Positions 46,313-55,260 of a DNA stretch of 64,000 bases are shown piece by piece; position 1 is the stretch's first letter, and every line of letters begins with the position of its first letter. This DNA comes from Sphingomonas sp. Leaf208 (GTDB lineage: Bacteria > Pseudomonadota > Alphaproteobacteria > Sphingomonadales > Sphingomonadaceae), in NCBI RefSeq assembly GCF_001421415.1, contig NZ_LMKH01000035.1, positions 183,655-247,654 on the forward strand. Direction: 5' to 3'. The translations under genes and the position numbers were made by a program. The notes under the pieces are model-generated. The model made no database searches, was not told the origin of the DNA, and was given only the letters and a program-made list of their open reading frames with translations.

Positions 46313-46412
46313 GGGCAGGCGACTGCGTAGCGGGGTGAACCGAACGAGGGCCCGCAGCGTTTGAACGGCAGCCGACACGCGCGACGTGCGCGGCGCAGTA
46401 GGAGAGTAGAGC

Positions 46413-46601
46413 GTGGCGCAATCACCGTTCCTGAACGATCCGCGGGAACAACTGGCCAGGCATATCGCTGCGGCGGTCGCCTCACCGATCACCGAGGTCC
46501 GCGCCATGCACATCAGGGCGGCGGAGCATCTCTCCGAACTGGCGAAAGAGAACCGCCTGCCGGCGCGCTCGGGCAAGACCAAGACCGCGAAAGACGCCTA
46601 G
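46413..46601 (+). CDS. 62-residue hypothetical protein
   Basis: A small soluble protein beginning MAQSPFLNDPREQLARHIAAAV and ending in a Lys/Thr/Ala tail. The GTG at 46413 has AGGAG about 9 bases upstream, which supports translation. It is predicted helical, with no membrane or signal segment. I know no family. It follows cyoD by 100 bases on the same strand and probably has its own promoter. Confidence 0.55.
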   Translation: MAQSPFLNDPREQLARHIAAAVASPITEVRAMHIRAAEHLSELAKENRLPARSGKTKTAKDA

Positions 46602-46641
46602 GGGTTTCGGACCGTATCGACCTGTCGGCGAGTCGACGAGG

Positions 46642-47001
46642 ATGACATCGATTGGCTGGATGCCGGCGGCTCGGGGAGCCTGTGAGAATTTTCGCGCCGC
46701 GACCGCCGGTTCGCGCAACGCGAGGCATTCCGTCTATATCGTGCTGCTGCATGACTCGCGGTTCCCGGAGCGCTGGGGACTATATGTCGGGCAGACGTCG
46801 CGCGATCCGGACTGGCGGTTCGATCAGCACAAGCTCGGATACAAGGCCAGCGGTGCGGTCAGGAGGTTCGGGGTGCATCTACTGCCCGAGCTCGTCGAGC
46901 ATCTGAACCCTATGCAGCAATGGGAGTCGCTGGAACTCGAAGCCGCGCTCGCCGATGCGTTTCGGGAGGCGGGCGTTCCGTGGGTCGAGGGCGGCCATTA
47001 G
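46642..47001 (+). CDS. GIY-YIG-like small protein
   Basis: A 119-residue protein whose middle resembles the GIY-YIG nuclease core. VYIVLLHDSRFPERWGLYVGQTSRDPDWRFDQH gives the paired tyrosine strands (VYIV and LYVGQT) and the Arg/His helix (WRFDQHK) in family order. The expected Glu would be in EALAD-like helices near the end (SLELEAALADAF). The first about 28 residues look non-conserved and the start is uncertain: ATG 46642 has a poor ribosome site and ATG 46660 is possible. Single-domain GIY-YIG proteins occur as repair-like nucleases or as remnants. No partner gene suggests a role here. Confidence 0.5.
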   Translation: MTSIGWMPAARGACENFRAATAGSRNARHSVYIVLLHDSRFPERWGLYVGQTSRDPDWRFDQHKLGYKASGAVRRFGVHLLPELVEHLNPMQQWESLELEAALADAFREAGVPWVEGGH

Positions 47002-47075
47002 CGCGCGATCGGCATCGGTGCGGAGAGTATCGTTCGATGCAGTGATCGACCTGGTCGTTGGGGCGGAGAAATAAT

Positions 47076-47153
47076 ATGCGGCGTAACTGCATGGAAACGC
47101 CTCGCTTCTTGGGATACGCGCTATCTCGAGCAACGGGAATGGCACGCGCATGA
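47076..47153 (+). CDS. Possible 25-residue leader peptide
   Basis: A short frame beginning MRRNCMETPRFLGYALSRAT has GGAG about 8 bases before the ATG, and its TGA overlaps the next gene's ATG (ATGA). The arrangement looks like a translated leader coupled to the 67-residue gene downstream. The composition is not remarkable, so this could be chance. Confidence 0.25.
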   Translation: MRRNCMETPRFLGYALSRATGMARA

Positions 47154-47353
47154 CGACAATCGGTACAGTAATCGACGAGACCGGGATGCTGCTTCGCGAT
47201 GGCGGTGCATTCTATCTGCGTCGGGATCTTGGCGGTCGCTACCAGCTCGAGCTGCACCGCGTACCGGTCGATCTGGTCGAGAAGCGGGTCCGCGTGCGCG
47301 GTACGCTCGTCGGCGCCGACCTGGTCAACGCGGACGGTGTCGCCCCGGAATAG
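47150..47353 (+). CDS. 67-residue beta-rich protein, DUF5818-like
   Basis: A small soluble protein: TVIDETGMLLRDGGAFYLRRD, then YQLELHRVPVDLVEKRVRVRGTLVGADLV. The alternating beta pattern with a central EKRVRVRG strand resembles an OB-like small barrel and the DUF5818 proteins frequent in sphingomonads. No function is known. It may be coupled to the short upstream frame by an ATGA overlap. Confidence 0.6.
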   Translation: MTTIGTVIDETGMLLRDGGAFYLRRDLGGRYQLELHRVPVDLVEKRVRVRGTLVGADLVNADGVAPE

Positions 47354-47566
47354 ACGCATTAAGGTATGGATGGCGGCGTGAGGCCTGGGCCGGAGCCGGG
47401 ACGGGCTCAACTGCCAAAGCCGTTAGTCAGCCGTCATCGTCAGCAGCGATGATGCTGCTGTGAACTCACAGTTACGTCGGCAGGATGTCGGGATCGAGTG
47501 GATACGCGATGTCGCGAATCAATCGGCCAGTACCGCAGGCGCCATTCCGGAGCGGCGCATGATGTC

Positions 47567-47606
47567 GGACCGGGCTTGCACGAGCATTATCGTGCAAGCC
47601 CGGTCC
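47567..47606. terminator. Strong hairpin terminator of rpsU
   Basis: A 17-base stem GGACCGGGCTTGCACGA / TCGTGCAAGCCCGGTCC with a 6-base loop lies 9 bases after the minus-strand rpsU stop. There is no T-run, but the stem is perfect. Confidence 0.75.
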
Positions 47607-47614
47607 GGGAACGA

Positions 47615-47815
47615 TCAGTTATCGCGCTCGGCGCGCTTGCGATCGGCCTTGCGTGCACGGCTGACCGCGGCAGCATGCTCGCGGGCACGCTTTTCCGACG
47701 GCTTCTCGTAATGACGACGAAGCTTCATCTCGCGGTACACGCCTTCGCGCTGCAGCTTCTTCTTCAAGGCGCGGAGGGCCTGGTCGACGTTATTGTCGCG
47801 AACGATTATTTGCAT
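47615..47815 (-). CDS. rpsU: 30S ribosomal protein S21
   Basis: A 66-residue, strongly basic protein. It opens [22 protein letters not shown], followed by [20 protein letters not shown], which is the bS21 signature. S21 binds the 30S subunit near the 3' end of 16S rRNA and helps select messages. The Lys/Arg-rich end ([14 protein letters not shown]) is usual for alphaproteobacteria. It is a single-gene unit with a strong hairpin after it and is not related to its sugar-locus neighbours. Confidence 0.97.
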   Translation of the reverse strand: MQIIVRDNNVDQALRALKKKLQREGVYREMKLRRHYEKPSEKRAREHAAAVSRARKADRKRAERDN

Positions 47816-47960
47816 GCTATCAAGGGCTCTCGGCTATCGTGACGGTCTTTCGAATCAACGCCCGCTTTATGAGCGCCGCGACAGGAAGCCAAGTCCCTAT
47901 CGGCCTGGCCGACCACGCGGCCGTCGTTGAAGGGGAGTTTTCCCCTGTTTGGGTCGATCG

Positions 47961-50939
47961 TCACAGCTTGAAGTTGACGCCGAACGTCACCGTGCGACCG
48001 ATCCGGGTCTGGAACAGCGTGTCCTGACGGACGCTGTCGGTATAAAGCCGGTTCTGCTCGTCGGTCAGGTTGGTGCCCTCGAGGATAAGCTTCACGGTGT
48101 CCGTGACCGCGAACGAGGCGGAGGCATCGACGAACAGCGTGCTGTCATTGCCCTGGAGATCGCTGCCGGGGGAGGCGGGGATGCCGCGGATAAAGCCGTC
48201 GCGGTAATTGGCGGTGCCGCGGATGCTGAACTTGCTGTCCTCGTAATAGAGCGTGCCCGATGCGGTGTTCTTCGACAGGCCGATCAGGTTGGCGGTGGTC
48301 GTGACGGTCGGCACGCCGTTCACGCTGGCGAGGATATAGTCGATCCGCGAGGTGACGTGCGTGTAGTTCGCCAGCGCGCCGAAGTTCCTGAGGAACCCCG
48401 GCAGGAAGGTGAACGGCACCTGCGCGTTGACCTCGACGCCCTTCAACGGGCCACCCGGCGTGTTGAGCGGCTGCGCGATCGTGAACTGTTCGCTCGGCAA
48501 CGTGTTGCTGCCCGCGAGGAGCTCGTTCGGCAGGCCGAGATCGCTGAACGGGATGAGCGTGTTGACGCTCTGCACGTAGGATTTGAGATCCTTGTAGAAG
48601 AACGCGGCGGACAGCAGCGCGCCGGGGCGGAAATACCATTCGATCGCCGCATCGAAGGTGTTGGCGCGGATCGGATCGAGTTGCGGGTTCTGGACGCTGC
48701 CGTTGCGCGTGATCGCGTTGACGCCGCTGGTGGGGGTCAGCACGCCGAGTTCCGGTCGGGCGAGCACCTTCGCGCCCGAGAAGCGGAACAGCAGGTCTTT
48801 GATCGGCTCGATCACGAGGTTACCGGAGGGCAGCCAGTCGCTGTACCGCTTGTTCGCGGTGGCGAACCGACCCGTCACGCCTGTCGGCGAGCCTGCGAGC
48901 GCGACCGAGATGAAGCCCGACGACAGCTGGTCGGTGTGGACGAAGCGGACGCCCGCATCGCCGCGGACGCCGATGCCGCCGAGCCGGTCGCCGAGATCGA
49001 ACGCCGCCATCGCATAGGCCGACGAGACTTCCTCGAGCACGCGGCTGGACTGCGCGCCGCATTCGGTGCCGCAATAGCGCACCGCATCCAGGTTGAACGT
49101 GCTGATCAACTTGTCGGGATCGAGCGATGCCCAGCTCGACGGCGCGCCGTTGCCCCAGAGATTGCCGACTCCGCTGATCTGGTGCGTGATGTTGGCGAGC
49201 GTGGTACCGGCGGGCAGCGCCCTGGTAAGCGTGTCCGCAGTGTACGGGATGACGTTGCGCAACGTGAAATCGCTGCGGCGATATTGGCCGCCCGCCTTCA
49301 GCGTCAGCACGTCGGCGACCTTCCAGTGCAGGTTCGTTTCCGCGGTCAGTCCGTTGTTGGTGTTGGTCGAGGGACGCGCCTGGAAGCTGTAGCCGCCGCG
49401 CACGGTGCCGTCGGCAAGCGCAGGTCCGTAGTTGAAGCGGGTCGGATCGGACACGTCGAAACCGAAGCCGAGCTTCGGCGTATCTTTGCCGTCGCGGTAG
49501 TCGATCGAGAAATTGGGCGTGTCGATCGCATCGATGAAATACTGGAAACGCCGCTTGCCGAAGGCCTTGGCCTGATTGAGCCCGAACAAGGCGGTGATCC
49601 CGAAGCTGTCGGTGAAGTCGTGCTTGATGTTGAGATTGGCCTGCTTGAACGTCGACGTGAAATCGTCGACCAGCCCTTCGGAGCGAACGTCGACGCCGTC
49701 AAACAGGCCGTAGATCAGGCTGCCTTGCGGTGTCAGCTGGACGTCCTTGATCGACATCACCGGCTGGCCGTTGTTCGCCGCTGAACGCGCGAACGAAATC
49801 GCCTCGATGTAATTGTCCCGGCGCACGACGTGGAAGCGCGAATAGAGCAGGTCGAGCGAGATATCGGTCGCCGCGTCGGGCTGGAACTGGAAGCTGAGCG
49901 TGCCACCGAGCCGCTTCTGCTTCTGTTCCGAATTCAGATAGCGCGGGATGCGCGGGAAGAACGCGCCGCTGCCGGCGGTGTTGGGCAGGTCGGGGCGGCG
50001 GGCGGCGAGCACCGTATTGAACGCCGCCGCCGTGCTGGTACGCGGCGTGCCGGGATAGCAGTTCGCGGCATCGGCACCCTTGCTGCCGATCGCCGGCGTG
50101 GCGGGCGCGAAGCCGACTGGCGAACAGAACAGCCCGTTGGTATTGGCGGACAGGATGTCGACGGCGGAATAGCCGACTTCGCGGATGTCGCGTTCCTGAT
50201 AGGCGACCGAGCCAAGGACGCCGAACCTTCCGTCGTCGAACTTCTTCGCGATCAGCAACGAAGCGCGCGGGTTCACCTTCTTGGCGAGTTCGCTGTAGAC
50301 GCCGCGGACGGTCGCGCTGAGCGTGAAGTCCTGCTTGCCGGCCAGTGGCTTGGGTGCGGACAGGTCGACGGTTGCGCCGAGCGAGCCTTCCTCGACATCG
50401 GCCGAGGGCGTCTTGCGTACCGCGAGCGACGAAAAGATCTCGGTCGGGAAAACGTTGAAATCGAAACTACGACCGTTGTTGCCGCCGCCATAGATGTCGG
50501 ACGATCCGGTCTGCGACGTGCCTTCCATGCCGTTGATGCGGACGCGGGTGAACGCCGCGCCCAGCCCGCGAACGGAGATGTTGCGGCCTTCGCCACCGTC
50601 ACCGCGGGCAAGCGCGACGCCGGGAATGCGCTGCATCGATTCGGCCAGGTTCGAGTCGGGGAATTTGCCGATGTCCTCCGCGACGATGCTGTCGATCGCA
50701 GCGGTTTCGTTGCGCTTCTGGTTGATCGCGGTGGTGAGCGACGCGCGGAAACCCGTGACGATGATGTCGTCGGTCTGAACTACGTCCGCGGGCGTCGCAG
50801 GTTCGGGGGGAGTCTCCGCAGTTATCGTCGTCGGCGGGGCTGCCTGCTGAGCCGTGGCGGTGGTCGCAACCCCGGCAGAGAGCAGCGCGAGCATCGATGT
50901 GCCGCTACGAATGCAGGCCGTGAGACGTAAACCGTTCAT
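47961..50939 (-). CDS. TonB-dependent outer-membrane receptor (rhamnose locus)
   Basis: A 992-residue outer-membrane receptor. It has a signal peptide (SMLALLSAGVATTATAQ), a TonB-box-like DDIIVTGFRASL at about 56-68, and a plug (VAEDIGKFPDSNLAESMQRIPGV, EGRNISVRGLG, FNVFPTEIF). The barrel ends FGVNFKL. It is in the same class as the receptor at 29918 but clearly a different paralogue, with a longer variable region around residues 240-330. ATG 50939 is preceded by AAAGGGGGGA at 7 bases; the frame stays open to 51011, but earlier starts lack a signal peptide. It is divergent from the L-rhamnonate dehydratase operon, and the shared gap holds related inverted repeats. It probably imports rhamnose-containing oligosaccharides. 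Confidence 0.93.
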   Translation of the reverse strand: MNGLRLTACIRSGTSMLALLSAGVATTATAQQAAPPTTITAETPPEPATPADVVQTDDIIVTGFRASLTTAINQKRNETAAIDSIVAEDIGKFPDSNLAESMQRIPGVALARGDGGEGRNISVRGLGAAFTRVRINGMEGTSQTGSSDIYGGGNNGRSFDFNVFPTEIFSSLAVRKTPSADVEEGSLGATVDLSAPKPLAGKQDFTLSATVRGVYSELAKKVNPRASLLIAKKFDDGRFGVLGSVAYQERDIREVGYSAVDILSANTNGLFCSPVGFAPATPAIGSKGADAANCYPGTPRTSTAAAFNTVLAARRPDLPNTAGSGAFFPRIPRYLNSEQKQKRLGGTLSFQFQPDAATDISLDLLYSRFHVVRRDNYIEAISFARSAANNGQPVMSIKDVQLTPQGSLIYGLFDGVDVRSEGLVDDFTSTFKQANLNIKHDFTDSFGITALFGLNQAKAFGKRRFQYFIDAIDTPNFSIDYRDGKDTPKLGFGFDVSDPTRFNYGPALADGTVRGGYSFQARPSTNTNNGLTAETNLHWKVADVLTLKAGGQYRRSDFTLRNVIPYTADTLTRALPAGTTLANITHQISGVGNLWGNGAPSSWASLDPDKLISTFNLDAVRYCGTECGAQSSRVLEEVSSAYAMAAFDLGDRLGGIGVRGDAGVRFVHTDQLSSGFISVALAGSPTGVTGRFATANKRYSDWLPSGNLVIEPIKDLLFRFSGAKVLARPELGVLTPTSGVNAITRNGSVQNPQLDPIRANTFDAAIEWYFRPGALLSAAFFYKDLKSYVQSVNTLIPFSDLGLPNELLAGSNTLPSEQFTIAQPLNTPGGPLKGVEVNAQVPFTFLPGFLRNFGALANYTHVTSRIDYILASVNGVPTVTTTANLIGLSKNTASGTLYYEDSKFSIRGTANYRDGFIRGIPASPGSDLQGNDSTLFVDASASFAVTDTVKLILEGTNLTDEQNRLYTDSVRQDTLFQTRIGRTVTFGVNFKL

Positions 50940-50984
50940 TGGTATCCCCCCTTTGCGCAGAACCACTCTCCGGTGATTTACCAC

Positions 50985-51013
50985 ATTGTAAGATGACTGA
51001 TCACATATCATCT
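50985..51013 (-). promoter_or_regulatory. Candidate operator/promoter before the rhamnose-locus receptor
   Basis: Inverted repeat AGATGA-N11-TCATCT (50991-51013) adjoins TACAAT on the minus strand (50990-50985), a good -10 element. The operator would therefore cover the spacer and -35. Its core TGATCACATATCATC is close to TGATACAAATCATC in the second site at 51143-51181. It lies about 50 bases before the receptor start. Confidence 0.5.
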
Positions 51014-51142
51014 ATTTATGGCCGTGTCAGGCCTTTTCCGTGGGGTGGTTGGATGCGACCCGGTCTGCAGACATTCACGAGGGATTTCCAGTATCAGCCC
51101 AAGTCTGCGTTTGACGCGGACATTCTCATCAAGTAATCATTC

Positions 51143-51181
51143 GTCTCACAAAATGAGATGATACAAATCATCGGGTGAGAC
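51143..51181 (+). promoter_or_regulatory. Nested inverted repeat before the rhamnonate dehydratase operon
   Basis: Outer arms GTCTCAC (51143-51149) and GTGAGAC (51175-51181) enclose a perfect inner repeat GATGAT-ACAA-ATCATC (51157-51172). It is 115 bases before the dehydratase start. It shares its core with the site at 50991-51013, so one regulator may control both divergent units. No regulator gene for it is in the window. The rest of the 356-base gap (50940-51295) shows no gene. Confidence 0.55.
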
Positions 51182-51295
51182 GTGAATGTGCTGCGTTGCC
51201 GGGTCGAAGCAGACCAGGCGGGCAGGACGCGGACATCGTTCGATGGTGTGTGCGACGCGCCTCCGGTGGGGCGCGGGGGATGAGGAGCGTTGAGC

Positions 51296-52489
51296 GTGGC
51301 GATTGTGACTTTGCCGAAGATCAAGCACGTCCGGGCGTTCGTCGTCCGTGGTGGTGGTGCCGATTATCACGACCAGGGCGCGGGGCACTGGATCGACGAC
51401 CACATCGCGACGCCGATGAGCCGCTATCCCGAATACCGCCAGTCGCGTCAGAGCTTCGGGATCAACGTGCTCGGCACGCTGGTCGTCGAGATCGAGGCGG
51501 AGGACGGCACGGTCGGTTTCGCGGTCACCACCGGTGGTGAACCCGCGGCGTTCATCGTCGAGAAGCACCTCGCACGGTTCCTCGAAGGGCGCTCGCCGAC
51601 CGAGTACGAGAAGATCTGGGACCAGATGTATTTCTCGACGCAATATTACGGCCGCAAGGGGCTGGTCGTGAATGCGATCTCCGGCGTCGATCTCGCGCTG
51701 TGGGATCTGCTTGGCAAGCTGCGGCAGGAGCCGGTCTATCACCTGCTCGGCGGTGCGGTGCGCGACGAACTGCAATTCTACGCGACCGGCGCACGGCCCG
51801 ACGTAGCGAAGGAGCTCGGCTTCATCGGTGGCAAGATGCCGCTCCACCACGGCCCTGCCGAGGGCGCCGAGGGCATGAAGAAGAACATCGCCATGATCGC
51901 CGACATGCGCGAGAAATGCGGTCCCGATTTCTGGCTGATGCTCGACTGCTGGATGGCGCTCGACGTCGACTATGCCACGCGGCTCGCGATCGCCGCGCAC
52001 GAGCATGGCCTGAAGTGGATCGAGGAGGCGATCAGCCCCGACGATTACTGGGGCTATGCCGAGCTCAAGCGCAACGTCCCCAAGGGCATGCTGGTCACCA
52101 CCGGCGAGCATGAGGCGACGCGCTGGGGCTTCCGGATGCTGCTTGAGATGGACTGTTGCGACATCATCCAGCCGGACGTTGGCTGGTGCGGTGGCGTCAC
52201 CGAACTGCTCAAGATCAGCGCGCTGGCTGATGCGCATGGCAAGATGGTCGTGCCGCACGGGTCGTCGGTCTACAGCTACCACTTCGTCATCACGCGCCAC
52301 AATTCGCCGTTCGCCGAGTTCCTGATGATGCATCCGGGACCGACCGAGGTGGTGCCGATGTTCCATCCGCAGCTGCTCGGCGAGCCCGTGCCGCAGAACG
52401 GCCGGATGAAGGCGAGCGCGCTCGATGCGCCAGGGTTCGGCGTCACGCTCAACCCCGAGATCGCGATGCACCGCCCGTACACGCATTGA
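51296..52489 (+). CDS. rhmD: L-rhamnonate dehydratase (enolase superfamily)
   Basis: A 397-residue enolase-superfamily dehydratase. It converts L-rhamnonate to 2-keto-3-deoxy-L-rhamnonate. From memory it is close to Escherichia coli RhmD over its length: [69 protein letters not shown]. Metal ligands are in LMLDCWM (Asp), [10 protein letters not shown] (Glu) and TTGEHEATR (Glu), with the His/Asp dyad in [12 protein letters not shown] and QPDVGWCGG. Possible starts are TTG 51290 and GTG 51296. AGGAG ends 8 bases before the GTG, which is preferred. It opens the rhamnose operon, with FAH-hydrolase, SDR, lactonase and RhaT genes after it. Confidence 0.95.
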   Translation: MAIVTLPKIKHVRAFVVRGGGADYHDQGAGHWIDDHIATPMSRYPEYRQSRQSFGINVLGTLVVEIEAEDGTVGFAVTTGGEPAAFIVEKHLARFLEGRSPTEYEKIWDQMYFSTQYYGRKGLVVNAISGVDLALWDLLGKLRQEPVYHLLGGAVRDELQFYATGARPDVAKELGFIGGKMPLHHGPAEGAEGMKKNIAMIADMREKCGPDFWLMLDCWMALDVDYATRLAIAAHEHGLKWIEEAISPDDYWGYAELKRNVPKGMLVTTGEHEATRWGFRMLLEMDCCDIIQPDVGWCGGVTELLKISALADAHGKMVVPHGSSVYSYHFVITRHNSPFAEFLMMHPGPTEVVPMFHPQLLGEPVPQNGRMKASALDAPGFGVTLNPEIAMHRPYTH

Positions 52490-52532
52490 TCCAGTCTCTC
52501 TTTTTGCCATTCTCTTTTCCGAAAGTCCCCTC

Positions 52533-53390
52533 ATGAAACTCTGCCGCTACGGCCAACCCGGCCAGGAAAAGCCCGGCATCGTCGATGCCGATGGTGCGAT
52601 CCGCGATCTGTCGGGCGTGATCGACGATCTCAGCGTCGCAACGCTGGGGCAGGCGCTTACGGCCAATCCCGCGTCGCTGCCGGTCGTCGACGGCACGCCG
52701 CGCTACGGCGTCCCGATCAAGGGCATCGGCAAGATCGTCGCGATCGGTCTCAACTACCGCGATCACGCGATCGAATCCGGCCTGCCGATCCCCACCGAAC
52801 CGATGATGTTCATGAAGCCGCTGTCCAGCCTCAGCGGTCCGAACGACGACGTCGTCCTGCCGCGCGGTTCGACGCATGGCGACTGGGAAGTCGAGCTCGG
52901 CGTGATCATCGGCAAGACCTGCCGCTACGTCTCCGAAGACGAGGCGCTCGACAAGGTCGCGGGCTATGTCCTCGCCAACGACGTGTCGGAGCGTTTCAAT
53001 CAAAAGCAGCGCGGGTCACAGTGGAGCAAGGGCAAGGGCCACGACACCTTCTGCCCGGTCGGCCCGTGGCTGGTGACGCCCGACGAGATCGGCGACGCGC
53101 AGGACCTCGACATGCATCTCGACGTCAACGGCGTGCGGATGCAGACCGGCAACACGAAGACGATGATCTTCGACCTGAAGCAGCTCATTTCCTACGTCAG
53201 CGAATACGTCACGCTGTACCCCGGCGACCTCCTGATCACCGGCACGCCGCCGGGCGTCGGCGAGGGCAAGAAGCCCGAATCGATCTCCCTGAAGGCGGGC
53301 GACGTGATGGAACTCGGCATTGCCGGGCTCGGCACGCAGCGTCAGTCGGTCGTCGAATGGCGCCATCTGGGTGAAGGTTCGATCGCATGA
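52533..53390 (+). CDS. FAH-family hydrolase, probable 2,4-diketo-3-deoxy-L-rhamnonate hydrolase
   Basis: A 285-residue fumarylacetoacetate-hydrolase-family enzyme. The FAH core motifs are VAIGLNYRDHAIESG near 69-83, DWEVELGVIIGKT with metal-binding Glu residues near 113, NDVSERFNQ and LLITGTPPGVG. In the diketo-hydrolase route of L-rhamnose breakdown described for Sphingomonas, this family (LRA6) splits 2,4-diketo-3-deoxy-L-rhamnonate into pyruvate and L-lactate. Here it sits between rhamnonate dehydratase (43 bases upstream) and an SDR (ATGA overlap), which supports that role. The protein alone could not be told from ureidoglycolate-lyase-like or fuconate-pathway relatives. Confidence 0.88.
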   Translation: MKLCRYGQPGQEKPGIVDADGAIRDLSGVIDDLSVATLGQALTANPASLPVVDGTPRYGVPIKGIGKIVAIGLNYRDHAIESGLPIPTEPMMFMKPLSSLSGPNDDVVLPRGSTHGDWEVELGVIIGKTCRYVSEDEALDKVAGYVLANDVSERFNQKQRGSQWSKGKGHDTFCPVGPWLVTPDEIGDAQDLDMHLDVNGVRMQTGNTKTMIFDLKQLISYVSEYVTLYPGDLLITGTPPGVGEGKKPESISLKAGDVMELGIAGLGTQRQSVVEWRHLGEGSIA

Positions 53391-54136
53391 CGATCTATGG
53401 GGGGCGGTTTGCCGGTCGCTGCGCGATCGTCACCGGCGGCGCGTCGGGGCTCGGCAAGGATGTCGCCAAGCGGATCGTCGCCGAGGGCGGCAGCGTCGTG
53501 CTGTGGGATCTCGATGCCACCAAGCTCGCGGTCGCGAAGGACGAGGTCGGCGCGGCGCATGTCGTCGCGCTTGACGTGTCCGACGTCGACGCGGTCGTCG
53601 CGGCGGCGGCCGAGAGCGCGGCCGTGCTCGGCAAGGTCGACATCCTGATCTGTTCGGCCGGAATCACCGGGGCGACCGCACCGGTCCACGAATACCCGCT
53701 CGACAGCTGGAAACGCGTCGTCGACATCAATTTGAATGGGCTGTTCTATTGCTGCCGGACGGTCGTGCCGTTGATGTTGGCGAACGGCTATGGCCGCATC
53801 GTCAACGTGTCGTCGGTGGCGGGCAAGGAGGGCAATCCCAACGCGTCCGCCTATTCGGCGACCAAGGCGGCGGTGATCGGCCTGACGAAATCGCTCGGCA
53901 AGGAACTCGCGGGCAGGGGCATCATCGCCAACGCGCTGACCCCGGCGACGTTCGAGAGCCCGATCCTCGAGCAGCTGCCAGCGAGTCAGGTCGAGTATAT
54001 GCGTTCGAAGATCCCGATGGGGCGGCTGGGCGAGATCCCGGAATCGACCGCGATGGTATGCTTCATGGCGTCCGAGGAGTGCAGCTTCACGACGGCGTCG
54101 ACCTTCGACACGTCGGGCGGAAGGACGACGTTCTAG
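53387..54136 (+). CDS. SDR dehydrogenase, probable 2-keto-3-deoxy-L-rhamnonate 4-dehydrogenase
   Basis: A 249-residue classical short-chain dehydrogenase/reductase. It has the TGGASGLG nucleotide loop near 17-24, an acidic residue after the second strand (LWDLDAT, favouring NAD+), CSAG-type ICSAGITG, and the catalytic Ser and Tyr-x3-Lys in NVSSVAG and AYSATKAA. The ATG overlaps the FAH-hydrolase stop. In the diketo-hydrolase rhamnose pathway (LRA5) an SDR oxidises C4 of 2-keto-3-deoxy-L-rhamnonate, making the substrate of the neighbouring hydrolase. L-rhamnose 1-dehydrogenase (LRA1) is also an SDR, so that alternative remains, but the direct coupling to the hydrolase favours the C4 step. Confidence 0.85.
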   Translation: MTIYGGRFAGRCAIVTGGASGLGKDVAKRIVAEGGSVVLWDLDATKLAVAKDEVGAAHVVALDVSDVDAVVAAAAESAAVLGKVDILICSAGITGATAPVHEYPLDSWKRVVDINLNGLFYCCRTVVPLMLANGYGRIVNVSSVAGKEGNPNASAYSATKAAVIGLTKSLGKELAGRGIIANALTPATFESPILEQLPASQVEYMRSKIPMGRLGEIPESTAMVCFMASEECSFTTASTFDTSGGRTTF

Positions 54137-54149
54137 GGGTGAGTTCTGT

Positions 54150-54274
54150 ATCCTCCCCCTGGCGGGGGGAGGTGGCTGGTACTTGCCAGACGGAGGGGGA
54201 GGTAAGGGTAACCTCTGTTCCGTATCCTCCCCCTCCGTCGCCTTTGGCGCCACCTCCCCCTGACGGGGGAGGAT
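54150..54274. repeat. Cluster of G-rich palindromic repeats
   Basis: Between the SDR and lactonase genes, three copies of a CCTCCCCC/GGGGGAGG-type palindrome (about 54152-54172, 54191-54203, 54224-54274) form stacked hairpins. They are of the same kind as the repeats at 406-548 and 17650-17675. They could weaken transcription into the lactonase/RhaT part of the operon. Confidence 0.6.
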
Positions 54275-54357
54275 CGTTCCGACTGTCATCCCAAATCGCT
54301 CAGCCAACGCTGCCCGGCACGAGGCGGTACGGTTCAACAAACCCAGGAGAGAAGGCG

Positions 54358-55260
54358 ATGATCCCGTTCGTCGATGCGCATATCCACCTGTGGGACCTGA
54401 GCCACATCCGCTACCCGTGGCTGTCGCCGCCGTTCGCCGATGACGGCCCCAATGGCAGCGTCGAGCCGATCGCGCGCGACTTCGGGATCGCCGAGTACCG
54501 CGCGGCGCTCGCGCGGTGGAATGTCGTCGGCGCGGTGCATGTCGACGCGGGTGCGGACCCGGTGCACGCGCTCGACGAGACGCGCTGGCTGGAGGGGATC
54601 GCCGCCGAGCACGGCTTGCCCAACGCGATCGTCGCCTACGCACCGCTGGACGATGCCGACGTCGAGACGCACCTCGCTGCGCAGGCTGCGTTCCCCCATG
54701 TTCGGGGCATCCGTCAGATCGTCAACTGGCACACCGATCCGGCTCGCAGCTACACGGCGCGCGACCTCACGCAGGATGCCCAGTGGCAGGCTGGCTACGC
54801 GCTGCTGCGGACGCACGCGCTCTCGTTCGACCTGCAATGCTATCCCGCGCAGATGCCCGGCCTTGCGCGGCTGATCGCGCATCATCCCGAAGTTCCGGTC
54901 ATCATCAACCATCTCGGCATGCCGGTGCTCACTGATCCCGATGGCATCGCGGAATGGCGCGACAGCCTTCGCGCGCTCGCTGCCTTGCCGCATGTCGCGA
55001 TCAAGCTGTCGGGGCTCGGCTTCATCGCGCGCGACTGGACGCCGGAAAGCGTGCGGCCCTTCCTGCTCGAAGCGATCGACCTGTTCGGCACCGATCGCTG
55101 TCTGTTCGCCAGCGACGCGCCGACCGACACACTGTTCGCGCCGATCGATCGCTATCTCGAAACCTATCACGCGTTGGTTGCCGACTTCGCCGAAGACGAA
55201 CGCCGCGCGCTGTTCGGCGGCAATGCGAACCGGATCTACCGGCTGGGTCTCAACCTTTGA
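54358..55260 (+). CDS. Amidohydrolase-family lactonase, probable L-rhamnono-lactonase
   Basis: A 300-residue amidohydrolase 2 family protein. It has the metal motif FVDAHIHLWD at residues 4-13, HVDAGADP, NHLGMPV near 182 and FASDAPTD near 258 with the metal-binding Asp. Relatives hydrolyse L-fucono-, L-rhamnono- or 4-sulfomuconolactones. In this operon it would open L-rhamnonolactone to L-rhamnonate, the substrate of the dehydratase (LRA2-type step). AGGAGAGAAG lies just before the ATG at 54358. A 221-base gap with G-rich hairpins separates it from the SDR gene. It is coupled to RhaT by a TTGA overlap. Confidence 0.87.
   Translation: MIPFVDAHIHLWDLSHIRYPWLSPPFADDGPNGSVEPIARDFGIAEYRAALARWNVVGAVHVDAGADPVHALDETRWLEGIAAEHGLPNAIVAYAPLDDADVETHLAAQAAFPHVRGIRQIVNWHTDPARSYTARDLTQDAQWQAGYALLRTHALSFDLQCYPAQMPGLARLIAHHPEVPVIINHLGMPVLTDPDGIAEWRDSLRALAALPHVAIKLSGLGFIARDWTPESVRPFLLEAIDLFGTDRCLFASDAPTDTLFAPIDRYLETYHALVADFAEDERRALFGGNANRIYRLGLNL

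Noticed and set aside
47949..49784. 611-residue plus-strand frame opposite the TonB receptor
   Set aside because: Shadow of the receptor's third-position G/C bias; no domain, no ribosome site.
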